Positions 17,714-26,788 of a stretch of 39,391 nt of DNA are shown here, piece after piece. Source of the stretch: Sphingobium sp. YR768. Its GTDB lineage: Bacteria > Pseudomonadota > Alphaproteobacteria > Sphingomonadales > Sphingomonadaceae. Below the pieces are notes generated by a model. The model had not been told where the DNA came from and did no database searches. It saw only the letters and a program-made list of their open reading frames with translations. The DNA lies in contig NZ_FOGE01000038.1 in the NCBI RefSeq assembly GCF_900111125.1, forward strand, positions 1 to 39,391, in the 5' to 3' direction. Made by a program: the position numbers and the translations under genes. Position 1 is the stretch's first letter, and each line of letters begins with the position of its first letter.

Positions 17714-20166
17714 CAGTAGTTCACCGACAGGGTGGCGAACCACTGGCGCGGCGGGATGGGGTAGACGTTGTAGTTGTTGGTGTTGGCGCTCGCTTGCACC
17801 GTCGACGCCCCCTTCTTATCGAACAGGTTCGTCACGTTCAGGCTGACCTCTGCCTTTTGCAGGCCGACCATGCTGGCGGGCAGGCGATAGGCGATCCGGC
17901 CGCTGGCCTGGAACACCGATTTGACCGACGCATCGTTGGTGAAGGTGGTGAAGCGGCGGCCGACATAGTCGCCGATGATCTGGGCATCGAAATTGCCCAG
18001 CGTCAGCGTCGCGACCGTCTTGTTCATCCATTTGGGGCTGACCGGGATCAGCTTGCCGCCGGTCGGAACGACGCCGGCCACCGTGGCGGTGCCGCCGATC
18101 CGTGTGCCGGTCGCAGCGCCCGTCAGCGTGCTATAGTCGCTGTCGTAGATGGAGCGGTTGTAGGACAGGGCGTTGTAGAGCGAGAAGACCTGCCCGAAGC
18201 GCAAGGTGAGCGCCGCGTCCACGCCGTCCGTCTTCACGTCGCCCACGTTGAACACGGCGGGGGTGCCACCGCTGATGCCGCCGCCGCCGATGCCGCCGAT
18301 CGCGCCGGGGGGCGTGATGCCCAGCAGGCGGTCGCTGAAGTCGACATGATAATAGTTCACCTGCGCCTCGATGGCCGTCAGGAACGAACTGTCGATGGTG
18401 CGGCGGCTGCGCAGGCCGATTTCATAGACCCAGGATGTTTCCGGGCGGCCGTTGAATTTCAGGTTGTTGAACGCCGCCTGGCTGCCGCTGCTCCACGGGG
18501 TGACGCCGCCGCCGCCATAGGGCTGGAAGTGGCGCAGGTTCTTCTGGACGTTGACATAGAGCTGCTCGCTGTCGGTGAAGTCCCACTTGGCGCCGATCGC
18601 GGGCAGGAACCAGCGCTTGGTGTTGATCTCGCCTTCGGGCAATGCGCTCGCGGAACCGGGCAGCGATCCGACGATCGGCTGGACCGGGAAGGTGCCGCTG
18701 GCGAACTGAAGGCTGGATTTGAAGCCGCCCTGAATCAGCAGGCCGGGCGTGACCTGCCAGCTGTCCTGCACATGGAGTTGCAGCACATTGGTACGCATCT
18801 CGCTGGCATATTGGGTGAACATCGGATCGTGCGGCGGCAGCGAATAGGGGTTATAGTCCTGAGGCCGGGTGACGTCGAGCGCGTACCAGTTCCGGTAGGC
18901 GGCCGAGCTGTTATATTCATACCAGGCGCCGAGCTGAACCTGATGGTTGCCCAGCGTCGCATCGATCGACGACAGGATGCCGCCGCGATCGATGCGATAT
19001 TCGGTGGTGCGGATGGCATAGCCTGAATTGCCGGTTGCCTCCTTCAGGTTCTGACCCGGGAAATAGAGCGAGAACAAGGTAGGCAGGCCCGCCACGGTGA
19101 TCGGACCGGCGACGATGCCGGCGCCGTCATTATTGTGGTAATAGACTTGGTTCGACCAGTCGACCTTGTCCGACAGATGGGCCTGATATTTCAGATAGCC
19201 CAGATAGTCGGTGCGGATCGCGGCGCTGTAGAAGTTGCGGTAGTTCTGCGCTTCGGCTGCCGGCACGGCGCCGTTGGCGTCAAGATAGGCGACCGCCGCG
19301 TCGAAGTCGGGATAGAAGAAGGGACGGGTGTAGGGCTGATAGGCCTGCGCGGCATTGGCCGGGGTCTTGAAGACGGTCGTCGCGTCCTCGTTCGGCTCCT
19401 GCTTGTCCGAATAGCTGAAATAGGCGGTGAACTTGCCGTTGCTGTCGTCATGGACGAACTTGGCGTTGGCGGCCCAGCCCTTCTGCTTGCCGTTGAAGTC
19501 CCAGGCGCGCGCACGATGGCGCAGCACGGAGACATAGCCGCTGTTGCCGTTGCCAAACTCGCCGCTGTCCAGCCGGACAAAGGTGCGCGCGGTGCCGTAG
19601 CTGCCGAACGTGTGGTTGAGCTGCGCGCCCATCTGCTGGCGCGGATCACTGGAGAAATTCTCGATCGCGCCGCCCAGGTTGCTGGTCGATGCAATACCGA
19701 GTTCGGCGGCGCCGGTGGCCACGACCACGCTGCCCATATTTTCGGAGATAATCGCGCGCTGCGGCGACAGGCCGTTGAAATTGCCGTAGCTCTGGTCGCC
19801 CAGCGGCACGCCGTCCAGGGTGTGGCCCAGTTGCTGGCCACTGAAGCCATGGATGAAGAGCGAGGCGTTCTGTTCGTTATTGCCCCACGGGTCGGCGGTC
19901 ACATACATGACGCCGGGCAGGGTCTGGATCGCCTTGAAGGGCGCGACGCCGGGTAGTATCTTCTGGATTTCCGTTGTGGTGATCGCCGTAGCCGAGCGGG
20001 TGGCCTTCACGCCGGTCACGACGATGGAGCCTGCCTCACCGTCAGCGTCGGCAGCCTGTTCTTCGGCCGGGGCCTGCGATTGCGCCCAGGCCGGTGCGGT
20101 TGCAAGCGAGAGCAGACCGGCGCCGGCGAGCAGACCGGCCCGCGAAAGCGAGAGCAGATTCTTCAT
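17713..20166 (-). CDS. TonB-dependent receptor, coupled to glpQ
   Basis: This outer-membrane beta-barrel receptor moves a substrate inward using TonB energy. The start at 20166 gives a signal peptide (MKNLLSLSRAGLLAGAGLLS, then TAPAWAQ). A TonB-box-like GSIVVTGVKA and a plug domain (about 55-190) follow, and then the barrel to the C-terminal NVTNLFDKKG and a final aromatic Tyr (LSVNY). An in-frame start at 20211 is possible but gives a poorer signal. The translational overlap with glpQ suggests that it imports a phosphorus-containing compound such as a glycerophosphodiester; this is an inference. Confidence 0.9.
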   Translation of the reverse strand: MKNLLSLSRAGLLAGAGLLSLATAPAWAQSQAPAEEQAADADGEAGSIVVTGVKATRSATAITTTEIQKILPGVAPFKAIQTLPGVMYVTADPWGNNEQNASLFIHGFSGQQLGHTLDGVPLGDQSYGNFNGLSPQRAIISENMGSVVVATGAAELGIASTSNLGGAIENFSSDPRQQMGAQLNHTFGSYGTARTFVRLDSGEFGNGNSGYVSVLRHRARAWDFNGKQKGWAANAKFVHDDSNGKFTAYFSYSDKQEPNEDATTVFKTPANAAQAYQPYTRPFFYPDFDAAVAYLDANGAVPAAEAQNYRNFYSAAIRTDYLGYLKYQAHLSDKVDWSNQVYYHNNDGAGIVAGPITVAGLPTLFSLYFPGQNLKEATGNSGYAIRTTEYRIDRGGILSSIDATLGNHQVQLGAWYEYNSSAAYRNWYALDVTRPQDYNPYSLPPHDPMFTQYASEMRTNVLQLHVQDSWQVTPGLLIQGGFKSSLQFASGTFPVQPIVGSLPGSASALPEGEINTKRWFLPAIGAKWDFTDSEQLYVNVQKNLRHFQPYGGGGVTPWSSGSQAAFNNLKFNGRPETSWVYEIGLRSRRTIDSSFLTAIEAQVNYYHVDFSDRLLGITPPGAIGGIGGGGISGGTPAVFNVGDVKTDGVDAALTLRFGQVFSLYNALSYNRSIYDSDYSTLTGAATGTRIGGTATVAGVVPTGGKLIPVSPKWMNKTVATLTLGNFDAQIIGDYVGRRFTTFTNDASVKSVFQASGRIAYRLPASMVGLQKAEVSLNVTNLFDKKGASTVQASANTNNYNVYPIPPRQWFATLSVNY

Positions 20167-20580
20167 GTTCCAATGTCCCCACAACATGGTGCGATTTCGC
20201 ATATGCAGCATGCGGTTAGTCGGGGCGGGTTACGCTTTTTTGGACGATCGGCGTCGGATCCATGACATTGGGATGTCGCTTCTGTCGCAATGCAAAACGG
20301 GTCGCGTAATGAAGGATCCTATGGGGTTGTACAGTCCGGAGTAGAGACTGGGACGATCATCACCCGCTGCGTGGCGCAGTCATCGTTGCAAGGGGCGATA
20401 TTTTTTCTGCTACTCAATGATCTGACAATAGTTATATGTATCAATAGTTTATGAGGATTGTGAGATGAAGATGAAGACCTCTCGACGGCCTTGTCTTCAA
20501 TCTTAAATCCCACTGTCTTGATGGCGCCATATCAGCCTTTGCAACGACCAAAGAATCGTTAAAAGGGGTTTGTTTTCATC
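20167..20580. promoter_or_regulatory. Divergent regulatory gap between two TonB receptors
   Basis: About 410 bases separate the two receptor starts. No coding sequence is convincing. The middle (20400-20460) is AT-rich (GATATTTTTTCTGC, CAATAGTTATATGTATCAAT) and could hold the promoter of the rightward receptor. I looked for a Pho box because of glpQ. TGTCGC-TTC-TGTCGC at about 20274 has the wrong spacing, so I do not claim one. Confidence 0.4.
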
Positions 20581-23070
20581 ATGTTGATCCGATTTTCTCG
20601 GGCGATGCTGCTCGCCGGAGCCGCCGTCGCCTGCCTCGCCGCGCCGCTTGCCCTTGCGCAGGACGCTGTTCCCGTCGACGCCGCTGATGTCGGCAACGGC
20701 GGTCTTGGAGAGATCGTCGTCACCGCCACCAAACGTGAGACGAATCTCCAGAAGACGCCGATCTCGATCAGCGTGGTCGATTCCGCGATGATCAAGGACC
20801 GGCATGTCCAGAGCCTGTTCGACCTGGCCGATGGCGGCGTTCCTTCGCTGCGCGTCACGACCTTCGAAGCGCGCCAGTCGGCGCTCACCATCGGCATTCG
20901 CGGCATCGTGCCGCTCGACGCGAACCAACCTGCCCGCGAGCAGGGCGTCGGCGTCTATATTGACGGCGTCTATCTCGGCCGTCAGCATGGCCTCAACGCC
21001 GCGCTGTTCGACACCGAGCGGGTCGAAGTGCTCAAGGGGCCGCAGGGCACGCTCTTCGGCCGCAATACGGAAGGCGGCGCGCTCTCCATCGTCACCAGAG
21101 CGCCAACCGGCGAATTCGGCGGCCGGGTCGAGGCCGGTGTCGGCAATCTGGGCGCCTATAATGGCGCAGCCCATATCGACTTGCCCGAATTTCACAATTT
21201 CGCGGTCAAGGTCGATGCCGTGAAACAATATCAGGGACCGACGACGAAGAACCCGATGTCCGGCCAAACCGGCTGGGGCTATTTCGATCGGGTCGGTGGC
21301 CGCGTCGCCGTTCGCTGGACGCCGACCAGCACGATCACCAACGACTTTGCCTATGACGTGGCGACGGACAAGAATTCGCCCTTCTACAGCCAGTTGCTGA
21401 ACTACAACCCCTATAACTGCCCCAGCGGCGGCACCACGGCCAGCCCGGCCACGCCCCCGGCGACCTGTCACTTGCCGGGCACGGCCACGACCGGCGTCAC
21501 GGGCGCCATCCGTCCGGTCGGTCCGGGCGTCGTCATCAACGGCGACACGCTGATGCGCACGGCCGACATCGGTGTGCCGCAACAGCCCAGCGTCGACAAA
21601 ACGCATGGTTTCACCAATAATTTCAAATGGCAGGTGTCGCCGGAACTGGAAATCCGGTCGATCACCGCATGGCGCGGCGTCGACGTCGCCCAGTGGGACA
21701 ATGCCGGCGGTGCACATCGTCCACCCGTCCTGGCGCCCGTGCTGAACAGCACGACCGGCCTGTATCAGAATATTCCGTTCAGTCGCTACAGCCTCGCAAA
21801 TCTGCGCCAGCGCCAGTTCAGCCAGGAATTGCAGGCCGTCGGTTCGATCGCCAATATCGATTATGTCGCGGGCCTGTTCTACTTCAACGAACATGTCAGC
21901 GACGACGCGGCCACGCCCAGCTCCAACTTCTGGGTGGTAGATCCGGTCACGGGTACGCCCACTGGCGCCTATGTGGTCAATCCGGCGGTCTTCTCCAATC
22001 CCTTCGCCACGATCGACCGGGCATCGGAAGTCTGGTCGAAAAGCTATGCCGCCTATGGACAGGTCACCTGGCACGCCACCGACGCGCTGCACCTGACCGC
22101 CGGCGGCCGCTACACGCATGACAGGAAGGAAGGCGTGCTGCGCGTGGCAGGCGGCGTCAACTATGACGCCAATCCGGCTGCCGCCGCCCTGCGCGGCTAT
22201 AACCCGCTGGATCGCAGGTGGAGCCGTTTCGATCCCATGGTCACGCTGGCCTATGATGTGAGCAACGACGTCCATGTCTATACCAAATATGCGACCGGCT
22301 ACCGCGCGGGCGGCGCAAGCTCGCGCACGATCAACTATGCGCCGTTCGACCCTGAATCGGTCAAATCCTACGAGGCCGGCATCAAGGCGGACTTCTGGAA
22401 TCGGCGCGCGCGCTTCAACCTGACCGGCTACATCATGGACCGCAAGGACAGCCAGGTGGACATCAACAGCTTCATCTACAGCGGGACCAACACCTACAAT
22501 AATCTTGAGACCATCAACCTCCCCGGCACCGCGAAGATACGCGGTATCGAGGCCGAACTCACGGTCCAGCCCGTCGAGGGACTGACGCTGAATGCAAGCT
22601 ACGCCTACACCTATACCCGCTTGCCTCTCATCACCAACCAGGCCGGCGTCCAGCAGCAATTCTACATCGTGTTCACGCCGCGCAACGCGGCCAGCGGTGC
22701 TATCGACTATGCTCTGCCGCTCGGCGGTGGCGATACCGTGCTGAAGTTCCACTTCGACGGCAATTATGCGCAGGCCACGCAGACGTTCGACGCCTATGCC
22801 CTGAAGAACGACTCCTCGCTGATCTTCAACGGGCGTATCTCGCTGGCCAATATCGACATGGGCAGCGGCGACCAGAAGCTGACGATCGGCCTGTGGGGCC
22901 GCAATCTGTTCAACAAGCAATATGTCTATCGCCGCGATCCGACCCAGGCGCTGCCTGCCGCGCCGACCGCGACCAGCGGCACCATCGGCAGCGTCAGCAA
23001 TGTGTTGGGCGACTATGGCAATTTCAACATGCCCCGAACATACGGGCTGGAAGCCAGCCTGCGCTTCTGA
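20581..23070 (+). CDS. TonB-dependent receptor (829 aa)
   Basis: A signal peptide (MLIRFSRAMLLAGAAVACLA, then APLALAQ) is followed by the TonB-box-like GEIVVTATKR and a classic plug with IGIRGI, GVYIDGVYLGR and VEVLKGPQGTLFGRN. The barrel runs to a terminal Phe (LEASLRF) with the near-terminal ARNLFNKQY-like segment LWGRNLFNKQYVYRR. This is the sphingomonad receptor type often linked to aromatic, siderophore or sugar uptake. The sequence does not reveal the substrate. It stands alone, convergent with the two-component genes, which might control it. Confidence 0.9.
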   Translation: MLIRFSRAMLLAGAAVACLAAPLALAQDAVPVDAADVGNGGLGEIVVTATKRETNLQKTPISISVVDSAMIKDRHVQSLFDLADGGVPSLRVTTFEARQSALTIGIRGIVPLDANQPAREQGVGVYIDGVYLGRQHGLNAALFDTERVEVLKGPQGTLFGRNTEGGALSIVTRAPTGEFGGRVEAGVGNLGAYNGAAHIDLPEFHNFAVKVDAVKQYQGPTTKNPMSGQTGWGYFDRVGGRVAVRWTPTSTITNDFAYDVATDKNSPFYSQLLNYNPYNCPSGGTTASPATPPATCHLPGTATTGVTGAIRPVGPGVVINGDTLMRTADIGVPQQPSVDKTHGFTNNFKWQVSPELEIRSITAWRGVDVAQWDNAGGAHRPPVLAPVLNSTTGLYQNIPFSRYSLANLRQRQFSQELQAVGSIANIDYVAGLFYFNEHVSDDAATPSSNFWVVDPVTGTPTGAYVVNPAVFSNPFATIDRASEVWSKSYAAYGQVTWHATDALHLTAGGRYTHDRKEGVLRVAGGVNYDANPAAAALRGYNPLDRRWSRFDPMVTLAYDVSNDVHVYTKYATGYRAGGASSRTINYAPFDPESVKSYEAGIKADFWNRRARFNLTGYIMDRKDSQVDINSFIYSGTNTYNNLETINLPGTAKIRGIEAELTVQPVEGLTLNASYAYTYTRLPLITNQAGVQQQFYIVFTPRNAASGAIDYALPLGGGDTVLKFHFDGNYAQATQTFDAYALKNDSSLIFNGRISLANIDMGSGDQKLTIGLWGRNLFNKQYVYRRDPTQALPAAPTATSGTIGSVSNVLGDYGNFNMPRTYGLEASLRF

Positions 23071-23123
23071 CCTGGTCCTGTTGATCGGCGCGGCGGTTCA
23101 CCGTCGCGTCGATCCTTTTCGTT

Positions 23124-24464
23124 TTACAGTGGAATGGACACCGTCACCTGCAAACCGGGGCCAGCATCCGCAAGTTCCAGCGTGCCGCCGTGCAGTCGGG
23201 CGATTGCATCGGCAAGCGGCAGGCCGAGCCCATGCCCGCTGGCGCTGCGGCTACGGTCCAGACGGCCGAACCGGCGCATGGCGAGCGCAAGCTGTTCCGC
23301 CGGAACGCCGGGGCCGTTATCTGTCACGATGATGCAGCCGCTATTCCCCTGCCGTTCTGCCGTTATCCGGATCTCGCTCCCCTCCGGCGTATGCCGGGCT
23401 GCATTGTCCAGCAGGTTGAGCAGCAGTTGCGACAGGAGTTGACGATCCCCGGCCAATGGCATCGCGCTAGATCGTGTGACGATGAGATGCTGTCGGCGGT
23501 CGTCGATGAGCGGCTGCACCATCTCCACCATGTCCTGGATCAGCGCAGGCAGATCAATCGGGGCAAAGGCGGTCCGGCGCGATCCGCTTTCGATCTCCGC
23601 GATCCGCAGCATCGCGCCGAACATGCCCAATAGTTCGTCGGCTTGCGCGGTCGCAAGTTGCAGTCGCGCTCTTACGGGTTCGGCCTCTTCCCTCTGCTCC
23701 AGCAGGGCGAGTTCATTGCGAAGCCGGGCCAGCGGCGTGCGCAACTCGTGCGAAATATCGTTGGAGACGTTGCGGACCTCGGTCATCAGCATGTTCATGC
23801 GGTCCAGCATATGGTTGAACGCTGCCGCCTGTCGGTCGAACTCTCCGCCGTCGCCTGCGATCGGAACCCTGCGTGACAAGTCTCCGTCGATGATCGATTC
23901 TGCCGTCAGACGCATCTGCTCGATCCGATGGCCGACGAGCCGGCGGAACAGCAGCAGGCCCGTCAGGACAACGATGATGATCGCACCGAAACCGGCGATA
24001 TAGATGCGGCGGCGTCCGGAGACATAATTGTCGATCGGCTCGGTTTCCGCAAACACGGCCAACCGCATGCCGCCGCCGATCTCCCGCACCAGCACCCGGC
24101 CTGCCGTCAGTCCCTCGATGCGATCCTGTCGTGTCAGCGCGGAAAAGCCGAGCGGCAGCGCGCGGGTGAAGGTCGCGTTGCCTGCTATCCGGCGTCCCTG
24201 CACATCGATCAGCAGCATGCCCAGGTCGCCCGTGTCGCGCTGGCTGGTGAGTTCAAGAATGCGGTGTGCAAGCTGCGCTCGGTTCACCCGCAAACCGGCT
24301 GGAGCAATCGCCAGGCTTTCCGACTCGATCCGGTGGTCGACCAGATCGTCGACCATTGACAGCGTCGCGAAGAAGGTACCGAAGCCAGCCAGCAAGGTGA
24401 CAGTCAGGAACAGGCCAAGAAAGACGATCGTCAGCCCCCGTAGCGAAACCGGCCGTCCCATCAT
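23124..24464 (-). CDS. Sensor histidine kinase (EnvZ/QseC type)
   Basis: The 446-residue membrane kinase has two membrane segments (about 11-34 and 154-174) framing a periplasmic sensor of about 120 residues. HAMP (about 175-228) and the H-box NDISHELRTPLARLRNEL with His239 as phospho-acceptor follow. The ATPase domain has NLLDNAARHTPEG, VTDNGPGVP and GHGLGLPLADAIARLHGG. The start overlaps the response-regulator stop by 4 bases, so it is translationally coupled and is its cognate partner. The signal sensed is unknown. Confidence 0.93.
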   Translation of the reverse strand: MMGRPVSLRGLTIVFLGLFLTVTLLAGFGTFFATLSMVDDLVDHRIESESLAIAPAGLRVNRAQLAHRILELTSQRDTGDLGMLLIDVQGRRIAGNATFTRALPLGFSALTRQDRIEGLTAGRVLVREIGGGMRLAVFAETEPIDNYVSGRRRIYIAGFGAIIIVVLTGLLLFRRLVGHRIEQMRLTAESIIDGDLSRRVPIAGDGGEFDRQAAAFNHMLDRMNMLMTEVRNVSNDISHELRTPLARLRNELALLEQREEAEPVRARLQLATAQADELLGMFGAMLRIAEIESGSRRTAFAPIDLPALIQDMVEMVQPLIDDRRQHLIVTRSSAMPLAGDRQLLSQLLLNLLDNAARHTPEGSEIRITAERQGNSGCIIVTDNGPGVPAEQLALAMRRFGRLDRSRSASGHGLGLPLADAIARLHGGTLELADAGPGLQVTVSIPL

Positions 24465-25138
24465 GCGCGCAGCAGATAGCCCATGCCGCGCTGCGTACTG
24501 ATGGGGTCGTCGCCATGTTCGAGCAGCTTAACCCGCAGATGCCGGATATGCGCGTCGACGATATTCGTCGTGGGCATGAAGTCATGCCCCCAGATCCGTT
24601 CGATCAGCATTGGCCGCGTAACGACCGAGCCTGCGTTGCGGCTCAGTTCGAGCAGCAGTTTGAACTCGGTTTGTGACAGGATGAGCGGCCGGCCCGAGCG
24701 CCAGGCACGCAGGCGCGATGGGCTGATGACGATGTCGCCCGCGCTGATCGTGTCAGAGGGCTGTTCGTTGATCCGCCGGGCGCGAAGCAAGGCATGCAAA
24801 CGGGCGTTCAGTTCCATCGGGTCGACGGGCTTGACGACATAGTCGTCGGCCCCCGCATTGAACCCTTCGACCTTGTCATAGACCTGCCCCAGCGCCGTCA
24901 GCATCAGCACGGGGACATGCATGCCGCCTTCGCGCAATTGTCGTAACACAGTGATGCCGTCGATCGAGGGGATCATCCAGTCAAGGATGATGATGTCGAA
25001 GGCATGCAGGCCGACGATCGCCAGGGCGCCTGGTCCGTCGTCCGCTGTCGCGACTTCATGCCCGTACTGGGAAAGTTGTTCGACCAATTGCCGTTGCAGC
25101 GGCTTGTCGTCCTCGACCAGAAGGATGTGCAGGCTCAT
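24461..25138 (-). CDS. OmpR/PhoB-family response regulator
   Basis: From the ATG at 25138 the receiver domain begins at once (MSLHILLVEDDKPLQRQL). The phospho-acceptor is Asp53 in IIILDWMIPSIDG, the conserved Lys is in DDYVVKPVDP, and the switch region is LMLTALG. The C-terminal winged helix (about 130-225) contains FKLLLELSRNAGSVVTRPML and TNIVDAHIRHLRVKL. A longer in-frame start at 25180 adds 14 unrelated residues. Neither start has a good ribosome site, so I follow the domain boundary. It should be phosphorylated by the coupled kinase. Confidence 0.92.
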   Translation of the reverse strand: MSLHILLVEDDKPLQRQLVEQLSQYGHEVATADDGPGALAIVGLHAFDIIILDWMIPSIDGITVLRQLREGGMHVPVLMLTALGQVYDKVEGFNAGADDYVVKPVDPMELNARLHALLRARRINEQPSDTISAGDIVISPSRLRAWRSGRPLILSQTEFKLLLELSRNAGSVVTRPMLIERIWGHDFMPTTNIVDAHIRHLRVKLLEHGDDPISTQRGMGYLLRA

Positions 25139-25267
25139 GGGAAGTGGAAACTGACCATAGGGAGAGGTGGGGGCATCCATAGATGCGCCGGGCGCATATT
25201 GCCATCCGCATCATGCGTTCGTCCACGACGTCCCGTCGCGGTCCACAGGCGTCGCAGCGAGAACTTA

Positions 25268-25421
25268 GAGACCGTTTGAAAAATGCGCGAAAGAGCGCAT
25301 TTTTGTAGCCGCACCGGCCTTCACCCCCAACCCGACCGCCCACATATGGTACCCTGTTGGGCGGTCGGGTGGGGGTGAAGGCCGGTGCGGATGCGCCAAA
25401 GGCGCATTCCCAAACAGACTC
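25268..25421 (-). mobile_element. Miniature inverted-repeat element, copy 2 (154 bp)
   Basis: This is the same element as at 9405-9526, in reverse orientation: GAGACCGTTTGA at the left and GAGTCTGTTTGG read inwards from the right. The flanks are TTA (25265-25267) and TAA (25422-25424), both of TNA form but not identical. The two outer hairpins are nearly unchanged. The central arm is much longer than in copy 1. CCGCACCGGCCTTCACCCCC (25310-25329) pairs perfectly with its complement at the far side. An inner ACCCGACCGCCCA/TGGGCGGTCGGGT stem follows. No gene is carried. Confidence 0.8.
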
Positions 25422-25540
25422 TAAAAGCGGTCGATCTGCTCTCGGGATGAACCTATCCTGTGATGTAAGGCCGTTCTGGGTCGTAAGCAGCTTGCAAGAA
25501 TTTCGACGGCATGCGTCAGGCATCGGATGTGGCCAAGTTC

Positions 25541-25580
25541 TGGAGCCTGACCCGTTCATAGTGAATCGGATCAGGCTCCA
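25541..25580. repeat. 40-base palindrome resembling two fused element ends
   Basis: TGGAGCCTGACCCGTTCATA (25541-25560) and the inverse of 25561-25580 (TGGAGCCTGATCCGATTCAC) are near-identical. Together they form a long hairpin with two small interruptions. It lies directly against the first readable residue of the mprF remnant. Confidence 0.55.
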
Positions 25581-25582
25581 GC

Positions 25583-26069
25583 GCGGCGCTTTACGTGCTG
25601 GTGCCAGGCGTGGATGCCAGCCTCTATCCAGCCTTCTTCGTCGACTATGGGCTGGCGATCATCTTTGCACTCATCAGTCATTTGCCCGGCGGCCTTGGCA
25701 TATTCGAGGCGGTGATCGTCGCGACCTTGCCCAGCAGGCGCTGGCGTTGGCGGACCGCACGGATGACTTCCTGATGCGCCAGATAAAGGAGCATAGCCGG
25801 ATCTAAGGGGCGACCGTTCGCAAAGGTCCGATTTCTTCTGGCAACTGCGCGCAATGGCCGATGAGGGCAGGGGCGTCCGTTGCTCTGCCAACTGAGCCTG
25901 GAGGGCTTGCCGGTGGCGATCGATCCGGGTCATTCCATCGTCAAATATGGCGAGGAGGCGCGGGTCGATCTCGAGCAATCCTCGATCGACGGCCCGTACG
26001 GCAAGCCGTGGCGCCTTGCCGAGCAGCGCGCGAGCCGGGAGGGTGCGGTGTTCGAGATCGTGCCAGCGG
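25583..26069 (+). pseudogene. mprF: Decayed mprF (lysyl-phosphatidylglycerol synthase/flippase)
   Basis: Segments of an MprF-type protein appear in order but in different frames. The first is a flippase membrane part (ALYVLVPGVDASLYP..., with SHLPGGLGIFE, from 25583). A short piece with DDFLM near 25765-25780 follows. The third is the synthase domain (LPVAIDPGHSIVKYGEEARV, then FEIVPA, from about 25905). The expected several hundred residues between these parts are missing, and stops intervene, so the gene is dead. Intact MprF adds amino acids to phosphatidylglycerol and flips the product, giving resistance to cationic peptides. The N-terminal end stops at the palindrome at 25541-25580. Confidence 0.65.
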
Positions 26070-26149
26070 TGCGCGTGCGACATGAGCAGAAGCCGTCGCC
26101 ATCCCCGCCAACAGAAGTCTCACATCCCGTCACATCGGACCCAGAGTCA

Positions 26150-26788
26150 TCAGCATGCAATGATCCTCCTGCCCAGCAGGATCGCGCTTCCCCCCAGCAC
26201 GAGCGCAGCGGCGACATGCATGACGAGGTCGATCAGGGATAACTCTGTCGGATGGCATAGCGCCAGAAGTGCAAAGGCCAGAAATGCCGCGCCGCAGCCG
26301 GTCAGCGCCAGAGACCGCACCGGGGTTAGCGACCGGGTTTGTCGCAGCGCGAGCAGGGCCAGCAGGATCATCGGCAGGCCGGCCAGGGTCACGAAGACAA
26401 AACAGGGCGTGCCATGATGCCCTTGTACAACCGCCGCTGCGGAGGCGGCCGGCGATCCGATGCTGGCAATGGCAAGCGCTATCCAGAGCAACAGCAGGGC
26501 GACGGCCCAATATTTCCCTCGGACCACTCGCCCCGCGACGCTGACGGACAGCGCCGACATCAGGCAGAATGTCCCGATCGCCAAGGAAAGCAGCGCGCCG
26601 GCGATCGCGACGCGCGCATTCGCGGCCGCCCAGTCGGTCGCCTCGCGATGGAGAAGCGAAGAGGAAAGCGCGCCCAGGAGAAGGGCTAAGGGAATGAGCC
26701 AGGCCGCCCGAACCCATGTGGCCGGGACGCGGCTGACCGGTCCTGCCGTTCGGGCCAGTTCGTCAATCAAGCGGTCAGGGTCATACAT
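26150..26788 (-). CDS. nrsF: NrsF-type anti-sigma factor (DUF1109), membrane
   Basis: This 212-residue integral membrane protein has a short N-terminal cytoplasmic segment (MYDPDRLIDELARTAGPV), then six hydrophobic helices (beginning at about 29, 66, 92, 127, 155 and 184). This is the NrsF/DUF1109 architecture that holds an ECF sigma factor at the membrane in Caulobacter relatives. I prefer the ATG at 26788, which overlaps the sigma-factor stop; an ATG at 26803 is also possible. It pairs with the sigma gene by overlap. A Cys pair, as used for metal or oxidant sensing in NrsF, is plausible (Cys in CFVFV and CHPTEL), but this is an inference. Confidence 0.85.
   Translation of the reverse strand: MYDPDRLIDELARTAGPVSRVPATWVRAAWLIPLALLLGALSSSLLHREATDWAAANARVAIAGALLSLAIGTFCLMSALSVSVAGRVVRGKYWAVALLLLWIALAIASIGSPAASAAAVVQGHHGTPCFVFVTLAGLPMILLALLALRQTRSLTPVRSLALTGCGAAFLAFALLALCHPTELSLIDLVMHVAAALVLGGSAILLGRRIIAC

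Noticed and set aside
20270..20300. Pho box upstream of the receptor-glpQ operon
   Set aside because: TGTCGC is repeated but with 9-base instead of 11-base periodicity, and the rest of the consensus is missing.
20503..22920. Long minus-strand frame (805 codons) opposite the TonB receptor
   Set aside because: It is an antisense shadow of the receptor, which has a signal peptide, TonB box and barrel.
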